DNA of 64,000 nucleotides from Zygnema cylindricum. Taxonomy: Eukaryota > Streptophyta > Zygnematophyceae > Zygnematales > Zygnemataceae. The position numbers and the translations under genes were made by a program. Shown in pieces: positions 22,512 through 33,732 of this stretch (positions within the stretch are counted from its first letter, which is position 1; each line of letters begins with the position of its first letter). Location: NCBI GenBank assembly GCA_037447655.1, contig JBBHKE010002774.1, positions 40,001 through 104,000 on the forward strand, written 5' to 3'. The notes under the pieces are model-generated. The model ran no database searches. It was not told the DNA's origin and saw only the letters and a program-made list of their open reading frames with translations.

Positions 22512-24413
22512 ATGGAGGTCTCAGAGTTTCAGGTTATGGGCCCACCATCTAGGGTGCCTATGTTCGATGGAACAGACTTCACTTATTGGGAGTTTACAAT
22601 GGCGGGAGTGCTTTTCGAGAAGCACTTATGGGGAATTGTTTCGAGACAAGTGAGATGTCCGCCACCTGGCTTTGGAGGAGCTTACTATGGAGAATCATCT
22701 GAGGCTGCCCAGAATATCATCCGGAGTTCAGATGCAACGGAAGGTGAAGGGAAAAATCTTTCCGTGGATGGGGAAATAGGGGAGAAGGAAAAAGGGACAC
22801 CTATGGTGAGGGGAGCTAGGCTCTCAGCTATGGTACCACATGTAGGGATTAAAACTGAAGAAAATGACAGAAAAATATGGGAATACAAAAATACTATAGC
22901 AAAACATCTCATACTTAGATATGTGTCTAAGTCGATAGCTATCACTCTTTTAAGTCTAACCAAGTCTTCAGAGATATGGGAAGTACTAATTCAGATTTAT
23001 AAGAGTGAGACTATTCAGAGGCAGCAATTAGTAAAACAGGAAATAGATGCCTATGTTTATAAAGGCGGTAGCATGATAGAGTTTTGCAATGATATTGCTG
23101 CGTTATATGTTGAGCTAGCTAGTGCGGGATATGTAGAATCTGAGGAGAGTAAGATTTATACACTACTTATGAAACTCGCTAGTGAGTACGAAGACATTAT
23201 TTATCGTATGCAGGCAATGGATGGCTCCTCATGGACTTGGAGCTTCACCATGGGGATAATTCTTGTGAGGGAAAGCACTTTGGAGCTTCGTAGGGGAAAG
23301 GACAGGGTCAATGCTTTTTCAGCTGGTGGTGATTGGCGGAAGCGTGATGAGAGGAACGGCGGTGACGAGCGGAAGCGTGATGAGAGGAACGGTGGTGACG
23401 AGCGGAAGCGTGATGAGAGGAAGAAAGACAAAGGTAAACCTTATCGGAACTTTGGTGGAAAAAGAGGGAGAAGAAAAGACACGGGAGCTTTGAAAAAAAG
23501 GGTTTGCTTCTTTTGTAGGGAACCAGGTCATTATATGGAGGAATGCCCTTGTTTGGAAAAACTTAGAAGTTGGAATGTGGATGAGGAGGACGAAGAGGAA
23601 GAGGAGAAAGAGGATGAAGAAAAATTGGAGCTTCTTCACATCGGTAGAATGGGGAAGAGAGAAAAGTACACAGAAATTGGACGAAGGCAACAGTGTGCTT
23701 TTGGAGGTATAAGGGAAGTAAAGAGAGAGGAGATACTTGAAGAAGTTCAAAATATTGAGGATAGTTTCATAGATATTTTGGAAACAGAAAACTGGTCGGA
23801 AAGGGAGACTTCAACGGATTCCGAGGAAAGGGGAGAATTAATTCTAGAGAGGGTTTTAAATGATAGGGGAGAAGAGAAATATTTATTGGGAATTAAAATA
23901 GAAAGTGATAGTGGAAAGAATCCCATGGGAGACAGTGAGGGAAGTTCAGAAAATGGGGTAATTATCATGGATAAAAATATGATTACGGAAGATGTAGATC
24001 TTATGAGGAACTTAGTGGGGACTAGTGGTTTTTGGAAATATTTGGAGGTGGATGGATTTTACATCACTACTTGGTGTGATGTCTCTTGTGAAGATGTGCC
24101 TGTAAAAGGGTTATCATCCGGGTATGTGTTGAAGGTTGGGGATGGGGCTGGTTGTTTGAATTTCAAGAGGGAAAGTGGATTTGGTGTGGATGGAAAAGGG
24201 AAGAGGTGGATAAAATCTTCGCTCGGATTTAAGAAAAATGGGATGTTAAATAAAATGTGTGATACAATTATCATTTCAGTTCATTTAATGCACTGTGTTA
24301 AATACTTAAGTTTTATGAAAGGAAAAGGAAAAAGGAAAAAGAAAAGGAAAAAGGAGAGGGGATGTTTGTTTACTTATTTGTGGAAGTTGAAAGGAAGAAA
24401 GACTAGAAAATAA
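22512..24413 (+). CDS. Gag-like ORF of non-autonomous copia element A (633 aa)
   Basis: One open frame from an ATG 20 nt before the LTR end, through the PBS (read as VMGPP), to a TAA at 24411-24413 that overlaps the polypurine tract. Residues 1-260 match the gag core of element B (SRVPMFDGTDF, HLWGIVS, RQQLVKQEIDAYVYKGGSM). Residues about 275-310 hold a charged repeat (three ERKRDERNGGD-type units). A CCHC zinc knuckle (CFFC-REPGHYMEEC) is at about 332-345. Acidic spacers follow, then a short residue of RNase H (ITTWCDVSCEDVPVKG) and a basic tail (KGKRKKKRKK). It should bind and package RNA. Protease, integrase and RT are absent. Survival of the frame across a deletion of about 2.5 kb relative to B is notable. 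Confidence 0.8.
   Translation: MEVSEFQVMGPPSRVPMFDGTDFTYWEFTMAGVLFEKHLWGIVSRQVRCPPPGFGGAYYGESSEAAQNIIRSSDATEGEGKNLSVDGEIGEKEKGTPMVRGARLSAMVPHVGIKTEENDRKIWEYKNTIAKHLILRYVSKSIAITLLSLTKSSEIWEVLIQIYKSETIQRQQLVKQEIDAYVYKGGSMIEFCNDIAALYVELASAGYVESEESKIYTLLMKLASEYEDIIYRMQAMDGSSWTWSFTMGIILVRESTLELRRGKDRVNAFSAGGDWRKRDERNGGDERKRDERNGGDERKRDERKKDKGKPYRNFGGKRGRRKDTGALKKRVCFFCREPGHYMEECPCLEKLRSWNVDEEDEEEEEKEDEEKLELLHIGRMGKREKYTEIGRRQQCAFGGIREVKREEILEEVQNIEDSFIDILETENWSERETSTDSEERGELILERVLNDRGEEKYLLGIKIESDSGKNPMGDSEGSSENGVIIMDKNMITEDVDLMRNLVGTSGFWKYLEVDGFYITTWCDVSCEDVPVKGLSSGYVLKVGDGAGCLNFKRESGFGVDGKGKRWIKSSLGFKKNGMLNKMCDTIIISVHLMHCVKYLSFMKGKGKRKKKRKKERGCLFTYLWKLKGRKTRK
22532..22544 (+). promoter_or_regulatory. 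Primer-binding site of element A
   Basis: GGTTATGGGCCCA directly follows the LTR end. It is complementary to the initiator tRNA-Met anticodon arm and lies within the gag ORF. Confidence 0.8.
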
Positions 24414-24419
24414 GGGGAG
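24408..24419 (+). promoter_or_regulatory. Polypurine tract of element A
   Basis: AAATAAGGGGAG precedes the 3' LTR start TGTTGG. The ORF stop codon lies inside it. Confidence 0.8.
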
Positions 24420-25616
24420 TGTTGGAATTCAAGTATTTTCTAGGTCTAGAGATTGCAAAATAAAAAGCAAAATAGTAGATATTGACAGCCTGCCTCTAAC
24501 TCCTCCTCAAGTCCCCACACTTGTCGCAGTCACTGAAGACTGGAGAAGGAGTTAGCCATGGCTGCCTGTGCTGTCTAGAAGGAGACAGACAGTTGTTTTA
24601 TAGGGGGTTTTTTTCTTTAAAAGGTAGTTTTGACAGGGCCAGGATTTGATCCTGGTACCTGCCACTTGTCTCAACCGCGACAGCCGGTAGTCTTAACCAG
24701 ATAGTCTAAATTACACTAGGTATTATGGGGTATGATGTTTATTTAAACACTTACAATAATACTAATTCATTTAACTAGAACTATATGCATAGAGCATAGA
24801 AACAGTTATGTAAAGTACGACGTACGGTACTACTACGAAATAAATACCGCGCAGTTTGTTTGACGCCGGAAAGAATACCGCGCAGGTATTTATGACGACC
24901 ACGATTGAAACCAGAAATTGATCGGACGGCCGCGAAGGATGCCGAGATCGCGGCGTACGATTTTGGCGGTTTGCGATCACCGCCACATTGCGTGACACGT
25001 GGTAACACTACGTTGGATTGCGGCAACTCCGGAGATTACGGGAACAAATCCGGATATGACACGTGTCGACATTTTGGCCATGTCGTACAATGGCCGTACA
25101 GAAAGTACACCGGCACCTGTACTTTTCTGTACGACACAGTAATTTGATTGGTGCCGTACTTCAGTAGATAGAGTTTTAGAGAGGGAATAGGACTTAGATA
25201 AATTTTGGATAGGCACTGCCTCTCCCAGAGAGCACCCTGTATAAATGGCAAACTTTGGGCAGCCATAACTATGAATTTACTTGACCATTTTCAGTGATTC
25301 TTTTTGCTGCGGACTCAGGGGAGTCTAGGCTACACAGGGGTGTAGTCGGTCAGAGTTTTTGTCTGCCAGGGTGGCTGTATTTCTAAGGGAAAGTCAAAGT
25401 GGGTGAATGTGTCCAAATCTCATATTCTAACTTTGCATTCTGTGGTGGAACTGAGCACACAGAAAGTGTTATTTCACAGGGGTGAATCTATATTGGGGTT
25501 TTTGATTGTAAAGGGGTCAGTCATTTGGGTTTATATCAACTTGGAGTCGGCACTATCTAGATTAGCTTCTTTTGGATCTGCATACTCTGAGGGCCAATGG
25601 AGGTCTCAGAGTTTCA
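24420..25616 (+). repeat. 3' LTR of element A
   Basis: 1197 bp, nearly identical to the 5' LTR (one T-run indel near the 3' end and a handful of substitutions). Followed by target duplication acagt. Confidence 0.88.
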
Positions 25617-25621
25617 ACAGT

Positions 25622-25676
25622 TTTGCAGAGATGCTATTGGACTAAGTGAGTAACTGAGTCAAAAGATTTAGGGAAG
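25622..25676 (+). pseudogene. End of element E pol and its polypurine tract
   Basis: Continues E's RNase H frame after the A insertion (F-A-E-M-L-L-D, stop at 25643-25645). A polypurine tract AGATTTAGGGAAG then ends at 25676, directly before E's 3' LTR. Confidence 0.7.
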
Positions 25677-26703
25677 TGTTGTAATTTATAAATATTTATT
25701 TCAGTCAATAGGGGTAAAAATAACTTAGGATATTTTTCCTAGTAGTCTACTGTAATACTTACCTTAAATAGTGTTACAGTAGCAAAAGGTACAGTAGAGT
25801 GTATCGCACTTTTGTAGGGACACGTGTCGGCGAAAGAATGTATGCATGTTTTTGGAGGAGCGCCGACTGGCAACCATACGTGTCAAAAAGTTGACGATGC
25901 GATTCACATGATCGGACGAACGGGATATGTCCCGAGTATTCCGAAAACGAATGGTACAGCTCGACGGTACCATAGTCGATCGAATTTCTTCCAACGGACG
26001 CGATTCACTTGGGACTACAAGCGTGATTCACAAGGGACCAAAAGCGTGATCGCGTGGGACCACAAGTGACGAAGCACCCAGGTGCTTCGCACTACACGAC
26101 CACATTCGGTTGGACTTTAGCGGTTACTGCTAACTAAGCATTTGGAACGTTTTGTGTACGGTTAGAACGTTTTGTGTACGGTTCAATGTCTGTAAATATT
26201 TGAATAACATTAGTTTGTAGTTTAGTGTGATAAAAGATAGTGTTCCATTAATCAATTTTTTAGAAAAATAGTAATTAGGGTTTTTAGGTACAGTGACGTA
26301 CGGGTAGGATACTTTCTCGTTAGTCAAGATAATAATTGTAGTAACGGTTACCCGAATTAGTGTAGATCAGTAGATACACACTGTGAGTATATAACTTAGG
26401 ACTTAGCAAATTTTGTAGTATCCAGTTTTGGGAATATGATTTTCTAAGGGCAGTTTTTTGGAAACTTCCAGATATCATATCTTATGGTTTACTAAGTCAA
26501 TATGGCTCCAATTTTTCGGAATTGTCAGTTTACTGTATTGTGTATCAATGTGGCAAATTTGAAGCATATTGGCTTTCTGAGTCATATTTTGTGTCAGATC
26601 TAAGTTGGGTGTTGAGTATGTACTTTGATAGTTTCTGTTGTTTTTCATGTCTACTTCCACTACTACTGCTGGTTCTCCGCCTGCAACGGTGGTTGTAGAA
26701 CAA
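25677..26703 (+). repeat. 3' LTR of copia element E
   Basis: Starts TGTTGTAATTTATAAATA after a polypurine tract and ends near ...GTAGAACAA at 26703, where minus-strand pol sequence of element F resumes. Its second half matches the truncated 5' LTR at 16705-17273. An embedded gag ATG lies at about 26648. Confidence 0.75.
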
Positions 26704-29127
26704 AATTTGTATGTTTGTGGTTCATCCTGATGAGATATCATGGTTACCTTGTTGTCATCATTCAACCTTTTGATGCTTTTGCTCCCTCCCTCCAATTTTG
26801 TCGTCGTTATAGATGGCCCTCTTGGGTTTTATCTCACATTTTCTAGTTCTCCCCTCTCCTTTAGTTCCGGTTCCATTTCCACCATGTCTTCCACTTCTAG
26901 TTTCTCTTGAGGTGTCAGTGTTTGCTTCTTTTCGGTCTGATTTATACCTACAAGATTATTATTTTCTGAGCTGATAATTGGTGAGATCAAATTCATCAAA
27001 AAAATTTGACTCAAATCTGATTTTGACTCACTTTGTATACTTAAAGGGATCTATGGACTTTCTTTCATCCATCACCACTAGATATTTTCCTAGAATTAGA
27101 TCTTCTCTCTTAAGATCATACACTCTATACCCCTTTACTTCTTCATTATATCCTAGAAGATGTCTTCGTTTTCCTTTTGGATCTAACTTCTAATTTGACC
27201 GATCTGAGTCTACTCTAAACACCTGGCTACCGAAGACCTTTAAGTGTGAAACATCTGGTTTTCGGTCGGTCCATCTCTCATAAGGTGTTTGCCCTTTTAC
27301 TGCCTAAGTAAGAACTCTATTCTTCAAATAATTCCCACAGTTCATTGCTTCGGCCCAAAATCGCTTTCCTATATTATTATATTTTTCAGATAATTCCCAC
27401 AGTTCATTGCTTCGGCCCAAAATCGCTTTCCTATATTATTATCCGACAGCATACTTCTGGCATTATTACTTAGTGTCCTATTTAACCTCTCGGCTACACC
27501 ATTGTGCTAAGGATTTTCATGGACTGTCTTTTGGTGATGCACTCCATCTTCTATCAGAAAATCCTCAAACTGATTGGAGCTATTCTCTCCTCCATTATCA
27601 CTCCTTACTCTCCCAATATCGGTTATATGGAGTTTCTCACTCCATGCTCGTTAAAAAACTGTGGGGCCTCAAACTTATTTTTCAGAAAATATACTCTTGA
27701 ATACCGAGACCAATCGTCGGTAATAGTTATCATCAACCTCTTACCTCCGGGTGAGGACACTTTAGCCGGTCCCCATTTATCAGTGTGTACCAAATCTAAC
27801 ACTTTGTCCCCTTTATAAGTGGCGACCTTTGGAAAAGGTAACGTGTGTGCCTTTCCTTGAGCACATCCACTACAGTCACTTAGATTTTTATTTTCTCCAA
27901 AGTGAATCCCTTCCACTACCCCCGTCTTTTTCATTTATTTTAACTTATCTAGATGCACATGTTCAAGTCTCTTATGCCATAACATAATATCATGATCAAC
28001 TGTATAATAATGTTTTTTTCTTTTTATTGTTTAAAATCGGCCTAAGCATCCCTTGGCTACCCTTTTCAGCAATGAAATACACTTCCTCCTCAAAACTAGC
28101 AGTAAAGATTCCTTTTTTTGTGTTAGTGTCAAAACCCTTATCATCTAATACAGATGTTGAGATGAGGTTTTTGATAAATTCATGAATAAACAGCACATTA
28201 GAGAATGTAACTGTGGAGGTATGTCCTTCCACTAATACTTTCACATCTAGCGATCCTACAAAAGTAGTAGTGACTACCCTCCCATCCCCTTGCTCTATCT
28301 CTACGGTGGGAATCTTTCTCAATTTTGTAAACATGTGTTTATCCTTGCACATATGTATGGAGGCACATGAATTTACAATCCAACGTGCTTCACCTTTAAG
28401 TCTACCGTAAGCACATTTCTGCTTTCGTGGAATTTCGGCCTCGGTTTTCGCCTCACGGTTGACTATGTTCTCATAGTCATCGGGTAACTTTATGAGCACA
28501 CAATTAACCTTCATCTTTTCTGTTTCTATCTGACCAGCACTCTCCAACCCCATAAAAAGGGTTGCAAGCTCAATACAAAAATCTAGCATTTTTCCCCCTT
28601 TATATGCGTATGCGTCTATCTTCTGATCAGCCAATTGCTGCTGCTGAATCGTACCACTTTGGTACTTCTCTATAAAGGCAATCCATAGATCAGATGCCAT
28701 CTCTACTTGCAAATGAGGAGATGCAAGTCCTTGAGTGAGATGGCGGAGAATGCAGTGCTTTGCCACCATATTGTTGTTGTCCCAAGTATCAACATCATTC
28801 TCCTCATTCCTCGGAATAGGTGACATGAAAGTTGATCCGTTTGCTATAGGTGTTGCTATCGGTGTGATTATCTCCTTTTCTTTCACTTTGTCCATCACAA
28901 TGCTCTCCCCGTCCTCCAAATCCTCTTGTGGTCATGGATCTGCTTTTGTGGTAAACGTGCTTCCCCCAAACCTTGGAGGAATGGGTGAACTGGATGGACG
29001 CTTCACTCGTCCACTCACTATCCCTCAAAACCACCTTTTTTCACACAGAGCTCCTGTCATCATGCTCTCCCTGTATATGAATCCAATTATGTTAAAGATG
29101 GGCACCTTAGAGGGTGGGCCCATTACC
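26704..29127 (-). pseudogene. copia element F gag-protease-integrase remnant
   Basis: Minus strand. Gag starts after the PBS complement. The main open stretch is 27996-28919, where an in-frame deletion joins mid-gag (DDYENIVNRE) to the protease leader (EIPRKQKCAYG), removing the zinc knuckle. The protease motif reads WIVNSCAS instead of DSGAS, so the catalytic Asp is lost. Integrase fragments include CSGCAQGK, LVHTDKWGP and FLKNKFEAPQFF. Near 27330-27441 a stretch of about 52 bp is tandemly duplicated. The frame reaches the SHQDEPQTY region before RT and then stops at 26704, where E's LTR begins. Not functional. Confidence 0.75.
27330..27441 (-). repeat. Tandem duplication of about 52 bp in F integrase
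   Basis: The segment beginning taattcccacagttcattgc appears twice in a row, joined by a short AT-rich linker. It interrupts the integrase frame. Confidence 0.75.
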
Positions 29128-29621
29128 TACAATTCTGAGACCTCCATTGGTACTCGGAATAGGCAACTCACCCGAAGCCTCTAGGATACCCTGAACCTTT
29201 ACACTTTGTACAACTCTGAATGGCACCCTGACAGACAACTGACTAACCAAACTTCACCCCAATGAAGGCAAGACTCCCCTGAATCTGCCACAAAAAGAAT
29301 TAGGCAGTTTGCTCCTCGAGCAGTTAATTATAAATGGCCAAAGATGTACCACGTACCAACACGTAACAATGAACAACACATACCAGGATCAAATCCTGGG
29401 TCCCTAAAACCTTTTTGGTAAATTTTTTACCTTCTCCTTCCTGTCTCCTTGAGACAACCTAGACAGCCATGGCTCTACCTCCCTCTCGAGTCTTTAGTGA
29501 ATATGACAAGTGTGGGGACTTGAGAGAGGAGTCACAGGTAGGCTGTCTGTGTCTCTTTTCTCCCTTTTATTTTACATCCTGTAGACCTATAAAATATAAA
29601 CAGAAATCTCTTATTTCTACA
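29128..29621 (-). repeat. 5' LTR of element F, internally deleted
   Basis: Minus strand, starting near TGTAGAAATAAG at 29621 and ending against a degenerate PBS (GGTAATGGGCCCA, one change). At 494 bp it is less than half the 1153-bp F LTR at 11644-12796. The missing part lies around 29345-29385 and includes the GTAC-rich block. The tRNA-like T-arm (CCAGGATTTGATCCTGG type) is retained. Confidence 0.65.
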
Positions 29622-30005
29622 TGGAGTTGATCCACGGTCATATGGAGTCTTTAGCAGCCGCCGTAATCGTCGTCTCTATTTGGTTGTAGCGGAAACGATA
29701 CACACATGAGGCGTCATATCGTAATAAAGAGTTCACATAGAGGATATTCATTTAACGGAATGAAACATTATACAAGACTTAGAACTTTTTATATATACGA
29801 ACGCGTGGAACATCTGGTGCCCCATAGGTATGGATGGACGACAATTTAATTGAACTTTTGATCGGACAACCAACATTGGCGTAGACTGCCTGGAATGGTT
29901 ATTTTGGCGGTTTACGCCAAAAGCACCACATATTGACACGTGATAACATCCTGGAGGACGTCGCAGGAGAGCCCAAATGTGGTTGAAAGTACTAACTTCT
30001 TTCAT
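29622..30005 (+). repeat. Degraded LTR fragment
   Basis: Blocks such as GATCGGACAACC, TTTGGCGGTTTACG and CACATATTGACACGTGATAAC match the U3 region of LTR A at about 21830-21920 in the same order. No ends are preserved. Confidence 0.4.
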
Positions 30006-30700
30006 ATCATACTAGTATTTGTCGTGTTTCTTTCCAAAAATGGTGAGATAAAACTGACAGTGTGAGAGGGAGATAGAGAGGAAATGATAAATCAAGCTTA
30101 TACAAAAGACCCATAAAAGAAAGGTTAGGTCTGAGACCATGCGATTTTTTTCGTACATGCGCTGACGGGCAAGGAAAAAAATAGCAAGTACTCTCCCTCG
30201 TGATACAAATTTAACACGTGTAGAAGGTTTTTCATTTGTTGTTTCCGTGAAACTTTATCTCAAACCACCACGCGATGTGATTTTCGATAAATGTTGGTGT
30301 GAAATGAAATAGCTTTGGAAAACAATTTATCCGACTATTTTTTGACGTATTTTCACAACAGATTGAATGAGAAAAGACGGAAAAAAAATCGAGAGGTCAT
30401 ATAGGATAATTTTTGAAGTAATGATGTCGATGTTGTCATAAGTGAGCATGGCGTCATAATGTCACAAAACCATAAACATCTACAATTTCACAAAAAACTA
30501 GACGTCTTCAAGCGTTGCTATTTTCGGAGATGTCACCAAATGTCGCATAATTTGAGGTGGACAATTGTCACAAGTTTTACCCGCGTCTATAACAGTCATA
30601 TTTCATAGTAGCGTTTTCATTTTGGCACATTATAACGCCTGCAAAGTAGTAGCGGAGAATCTCCACTTAAATACAAAATACCACTTAAAAGCATCAGCAT
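30006..30700. repeat. Rearranged copy of the Harbinger-like family
   Basis: The right part (30420-30690) matches the sub-terminal sequence of 37578-38556 (TCACAAAACC-TAAACATCTACAAT order). The left part (30120-30210) matches that element in reverse orientation. No intact left end was found. Confidence 0.45.
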
Positions 30701-31338
30701 ACGAATATGAGTTTTTTTGCATGAGGGAGAATGCACACTTTTTTTTTGCTCGTCATGTGCATTTACGGAGGAAAGATTGTTGAGGTCTCAAACCTCTATT
30801 TCTCGTTCATGTGTTTTTTGCAAAATGTTACGTCGACGTTGCCTTTACCCATCTACCTCACATTGCCACTCTTCTCTCCCTTTTCCTCGAATGAAAAACA
30901 ATAATATTGGTAATGAAAAAGCATTATAAAGTAGTTATTTTGACTGTTTTTTGACTGCTTTTGGGCGTAGTTTGATGACTGGTCGAGTGAGAAAAGATAA
31001 AAAAAAGCACCATGGCGCAAATTTTTTTGTACTAACGCTGTCACGAGTGAGCATGACGGTCACAAAACCCTAAACATATACAATGCCACAAAATGCTAAA
31101 CGTCTACAACCGTCAATATTTTTGTGGACGTCACCACTGTCGCTATTTTTTTAGACGTCACCAATTGTCGCAAGATTTGTAATCGCCTACAATCGTCACA
31201 AGTTGTACCCACATCTACAACCGTCACATTCAAAGTAACGATTTTCGCACATTGGAACGCCTCTCAAAGTAGTACGGAGAATCTTCGTTAAAATACAAAG
31301 TACCACTTCAAAAGTGTACATTACATGGGCACATCCCG
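30701..31338 (+). repeat. 5'-truncated Harbinger-like copy
   Basis: Collinear with the body and right end of 37578-38556: GAGGGAGAATGCAC, CTCGTCATGTGCAT, GGTCTCAAACC, then CACAAAACCCTAAAC and TCTACAACCGTCA. It ends CATGGGCACATCCCG followed by TTA. The left end is missing. Confidence 0.5.
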
Positions 31339-31341
31339 TTA

Positions 31342-33732
31342 AGTCCCTCACCACCGTGCTCTGTCGGATAAAGTCAGCTTCGGAAATGGGAACGCCGAAG
31401 GGATACACTGTACTGTAGCTGGGTGACTGTCAAAAACGACAAAGCAAAACCGGTAGGCATAAATCTTTCAAAACATGTACGGAAGTCATTGACCGTTTCG
31501 GCGTTTCAATCCCACGGAGATTCACCTTAATTACTTTTGAAGTTTATTGTTAATGATTGAACATCTAGCCGTGAAAACTGGCCAGAAACCGCATTTTAAG
31601 CCGTAAATTACTGGATACCGCCAATGTAACTACAGTACAGTACTATAGCCTATCAGATATTCCAGTTGAAGAGACCATTGGAGCTTCCAATTCAGGGTCC
31701 AGTCGCCGTGGCCGCTGGATTGGATCTTGTCCTGTCCACCTCTGTTTTAATTTGTGTCCTAGTATGGATCCATCAGGGGCCAAAAGTGGTCGAAAGCTTC
31801 ATTTCAATTACTGGCCAGTTTATGGCCGTTAGGTTTCTGACAGATTTTAATCTGGACGGTCATAATTTCGCCGCGTAAAGTCTTGAAATGACCACTTGTT
31901 TCCTCCTCATGTAGCGGATGCTGAAGCGTATTACGTCATTGAAACGAAAAGCCTTTCGTTTCCGCAGAAAGTTTATGGACTCGGGAGCATTCAAAAATTC
32001 GACCAATAGAATTTGTAATACGCTAATGTACCGTTTTCTAATGCGACACCGTTGGGCTCTCTGTTTCAATAGAGTATTGCCCTAATCCTCGCCTTTATTA
32101 TGGCAGGAAGGGATTCTGTTTGAAGCGTTTTTGGATTTAGCTGTGAAGAAATCCCTTTTTTTGGTCGTTATGAACATTTTGTTTTATTACAGCTTCAGGT
32201 TTGTTTCTTTTAGCGTCATCTTTGTTTCGAGATTAGCTAAAAAATTCGAAAGCAAATGTTTGTCGTATCAAGCAAACTGACATTGGTGGAATTATTTTCT
32301 CACCGTTTGATTAAAGAGTCACGTCACTCCCTGTAAAAAGATAACCCTAGGAATACAATATCTTTGGTACTCGAATCTAAAAATGGTCTAACTTCCAAAA
32401 AATAATTAGAGTTGCCCGGAGCTTATTGCAGTTACTGCGTACCTTCTTCCTGGGGTGTATGCATGAGCACTTTTTTCTTTTTCTCCCCATTACTGTTCTG
32501 AAAGAAACTTGTGACTTCAGTTTCGCTTAGCTATCATAGCATACTTTTTGAGAACAAAAAACTTGAAAAATGTGAACATTGGCTATCATCTGCACTTTTT
32601 TCTTTTCAAATACACAGCATGGGCGAAATTCTTATGTCATCCTGTTTGCCGTTCAATTTTTCAAGGTACATATGCACAATACAACTCTGGATTCACCAAG
32701 TTCTCAATTGGTACACTATTCTTATTAAGGATTAATTAGTGTTATTTCGAAATTGAATATACATAACTAATTGAGTGCAAGGAGATGGGGCAGATTTTAA
32801 GTCCCTCCCTTAAGTGCTGTTGTTAGCACTATTTTGTGATTTTCAGCCGGAAAAAGTAACAACGAATTAGTGTTATTAACTCTAGCAACGATGGGCAGTG
32901 TTATGATCGTTATCAAGAGATGACTTTGATATCAACCAGAGATGGCTTTGATATCAACCTCTTTTTGAGAAGAGCTTAGACCAGTTTGCTTACTCAATGT
33001 CAGTAGGCATACAGAAGGTTGATGACAGAAATTTACACACCCTGCAATATTAATCATTGCATTTTCTCATCCAGAATAAATAGAAGCCATGTTGAATCAT
33101 TTCTCAAGATCATCACCTTAGCAATGACGTTGGCAAAGCATTGCTTAGCAAAGTGGAAAAATGGTTAAAAAAACAGCAAAAGTATCAAGTACAAATTTGC
33201 CACTCCCAGCTATGTGAAGTGAATCACACAATAACTAGCAGACTATGTCTCAGCTGACAGTCTAATTAATCAATAACAAATTGTTAAACTACGACTCCTG
33301 CATTGGAAAGCTGCACGACAGTGTCAAGATTTGTGCCTCTTAAGTGCACTCCATTTCAGGAAGCAGTGAAGGGATAAAAATAACCAGTGACTCGCTTTTG
33401 CTAGACCTGGAAAAAAAGAAAACCTTGAATGTCTTGCAAAAAGAATTGCATGGAAGTCACATCATGAGATGCTGTAAAGACACTAGTGGCAGAAGAAAAA
33501 CATGGAGAAGGGTCAGTAGGAGAAATGGCCGTCATGGTGATATCCTGCCACAGTGTCTTTCACAGGATCTCGTAATAAGACATCCACATATGGATTTTTA
33601 AAAGCCTGACTATTTTAAGAAGATACAATTTATGGTCTACCCTATGTAGAGGTCTCCGTCTCTGAGGACATGCATTATCCCAGGAGTCAGACAGATTTAC
33701 TGCCCTGTCGTGTCAAACATAAAAAACACTTG
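31342..33732. other. Flank downstream of the MYB gene
   Basis: No coding region supported. It probably contains the 3' UTR of the minus-strand MYB gene, though no poly(A) site could be fixed. A 22-bp unit (GATGACTTTGATATCAACCA type) is repeated twice near 32917-32960. The stretch around 32825-32900 resembles the left arm of the foldback near 45.58 kb. Confidence 0.35.

Larger units (their letters stand above)
21334..22531 (+). repeat. 5' LTR of element A
   Basis: Starts TGTTGGAATTC and ends GAGTTTCA (TG...CA). In order it holds a CCATGGCTGCC block (about 21470), an antisense tRNA-like segment (21545-21625), a GTAC-rich inverted repeat (22010-22046), TATAAA (22154-22159) and a GACTC-aggg-GAGTC hairpin. 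The gag ATG at 22512 falls inside it. Confidence 0.88.
21334..25616 (+). mobile_element. Young non-autonomous copia element A (gag-only), TSD acagt
   Basis: Two LTRs (21334-22531 and 24420-25616) bracket a 1888-bp interior. The target duplication acagt is present at 21329-21333 and 25617-25621, and joining the flanks continues element E's pol frame. LTRs differ at about seven positions by eye, so the insertion is recent. The interior lacks protease, integrase and RT but keeps a PBS, a polypurine tract and one ORF spanning its whole length. This resembles TR-GAG-type non-autonomous elements that need enzymes from an autonomous relative. B-like elements are candidates; that partnership is inference. 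Confidence 0.88.
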
